5,730 nt of DNA. It comes from Eubacterium sp. Lineage in GTDB: Bacteria > Bacillota > Clostridia > Lachnospirales > Lachnospiraceae. The stretch is from contig JAFZXD010000032.1 of the NCBI GenBank assembly GCA_017616955.1, positions 1 through 5,730 of the forward strand. The letters are read 5' to 3'. Positions 4,938 through 5,730 of the stretch are shown here, in pieces. Numbering within the stretch: the stretch's first letter is position 1; each line of letters opens with the position of its first letter. The notes beneath the pieces were generated by a model. It did not search any database. It was given only the letters and a program-made list of their open reading frames with translations, and was not told where the DNA came from. Position numbers and translations under genes: made by a program.

Positions 4938-5648
4938 ATGAGTGAGTGTAGTAAAGAAAGAAAAAAACAATTAAGCGTTGACCTGTGGATTATTGCAATC
5001 ACGATGGTAGCAGTACTGGTGCTGGTCGTTGGGGTAAGTGGGAGTAGATTGAACAACTTTGCATATGATCAGACTAAGAACATTTTGCTTAGGGTTGCTG
5101 TTATTGGAATATGTTGTCAATATGGTCTGGCAGGATTAGGGATTACTATAGTATCACTTATCAGGAAGGAGAAGTTCACTCAGTTTGGGTTGACTAAAAA
5201 GAATATAGTACCGGCTGTTTTATTGAGTCTGGCTTGTTGTATACCCGATTTTATATATTGTCTTATTAGTGGACAGGTACATGCGTGGTGTCCGTTCTGG
5301 GATGTAAATACTACGAGGGAAGTGTTAACAAGTGCGTTCCCTTATAATGTTATCGCATACATTATAACTGCAATATGCTGGGGATTTTTCGAAGGTTTTA
5401 ACTATGTAGTTATAAGGGACAAAATAAGTGAGATGCATCCGTCAAAATATCGTTTCTGGGACTGGGGCGCATTTGTGTGTGCAATCATGTGTATCCTGGT
5501 TCATGGAGCGGTAGGTGTGAGTCCGGAAGCTTTGATAGAAATGGTTACAACTATAATACTGATCTACGGTATGCTGATAGTCAGGAAAGAAACCGGAAAT
5601 GCTTGGGGCTGTGTAGTTATATTCTTTGTTTACTGGAATGCTTTATAG
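4938..5648 (+). CDS. Multi-pass membrane protein, possibly CPBP-like, 236 aa
   Basis: An integral membrane protein with about seven hydrophobic segments, roughly at 15-35, 50-75, 90-110, 136-157, 174-193, 199-215 and 221-235, after a charged cytoplasmic start (MSECSKERKKQ). GGGAG (4926-4930) precedes the ATG by 7 nt. The segment AICWGFFEGFNYVVIRDKI (145-163), the later CILVHGAVGV (185-194) and the ending FFVYWNAL (229-236) recall the layout of CPBP (Abi) intramembrane proteases, whose motifs are EExxxR, FxxxH and HxxxN/D. Here only E152, H189 and N234 can be matched: the second Glu and the Arg of motif 1 are absent and one of the two His residues is missing. It is therefore either a non-proteolytic relative or a distinct family with a similar fold. 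The gene starts 11 nt after the remnant at 4705-4926 and no terminator is clear downstream. A role in peptide processing or self-immunity would be a guess. Confidence 0.8.
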   Translation: MSECSKERKKQLSVDLWIIAITMVAVLVLVVGVSGSRLNNFAYDQTKNILLRVAVIGICCQYGLAGLGITIVSLIRKEKFTQFGLTKKNIVPAVLLSLACCIPDFIYCLISGQVHAWCPFWDVNTTREVLTSAFPYNVIAYIITAICWGFFEGFNYVVIRDKISEMHPSKYRFWDWGAFVCAIMCILVHGAVGVSPEALIEMVTTIILIYGMLIVRKETGNAWGCVVIFFVYWNAL

Positions 5649-5685
5649 AAAAAGATAATATAAGACTACAATGACTTTCTTTAAG

Positions 5686-5713
5686 TGTGAAAGTATTCGG
5701 GAAATTATATAAT
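5686..5713 (+). promoter_or_regulatory. Weak promoter candidate near the window end
   Basis: A consensus -10 (TATAAT, 5708-5713) follows a poor -35 (TGTGAA, 5686-5691) with a 16-nt spacer. It would drive a gene beyond the window. In AT-rich DNA a TATAAT alone is weak evidence. Confidence 0.25.
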
Positions 5714-5730
5714 CTCGCATTGTGACGAAT

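Noticed and set aside
5477..5674. Overlapping frame of 65 codons at the end of the membrane protein gene
   Set aside because: It lies almost wholly within the 4938-5648 gene in another frame, has no ribosome binding site and shows no recognisable pattern.
5674..5694. Hairpin ACTTTC / GAAAGT after the last gene as a terminator
   Set aside because: It has only six A/T-rich pairs, a 9-nt loop and no T tract.

Overview
The window looks like a piece of chromosome from an anaerobic Firmicute, most likely a Lachnospiraceae member of the Butyrivibrio/Pseudobutyrivibrio kind. The evidence is a typical clostridial RNase Y C-terminus, AT-rich genes with GGAGG-type ribosome binding sites, and short operons of small accessory genes, all on the + strand. 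The genus is an inference and no search was possible.

Layout. Bases 2-925 hold the last 307 codons of rny (RNase Y), the only clear core gene, followed by a 16-bp hairpin that probably ends its transcript. Bases 989-1132 hold a 144-nt element that is the most unusual thing here: 20-bp arms in inverted orientation enclose a GC-rich interior (about 57 % GC by hand count, clearly above the flanking DNA) that folds into several further hairpins. It encodes no convincing protein and resembles either a MITE-like repeat or a structured RNA. Bases 1166-2170 are a two-gene unit: a conserved hypothetical protein of 175 aa and a GNAT acetyltransferase. Bases 2171-2316 are a control region with a hairpin between two direct repeats and an extended -10 promoter. 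Bases 2317-2886 encode a membrane-anchored XRE-type regulator, closed by a strong terminator (2922-2963). A good extended -10 promoter (2981-3008) then starts a second unit: a GTG-initiated GNAT protein (3049-3576) and an uncommon fusion of a GNAT acetyltransferase to a SAM-dependent methyltransferase (3596-4684). Bases 4705-4926 carry a broken gene whose two ends survive with the middle missing and the frame shifted. Bases 4938-5648 encode a multi-pass membrane protein that resembles the CPBP/Abi family but lacks most of its catalytic motif. The last 80 bases contain at most a weak promoter.

Taken together, this is an accessory region of single-purpose genes (three GNAT domains, one methyltransferase domain, one regulator, one membrane protein, one relic) inserted or accumulated downstream of a housekeeping gene. 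No shared pathway can be read from the genes. The acetyltransferases have no visible substrate assignment, so a link to detoxification or antibiotic modification would be a guess. No tRNA, rRNA, CRISPR array, transposase or integrase is visible. The best candidates for something undescribed are the structured element at 989-1132 and the acetyltransferase-methyltransferase fusion.
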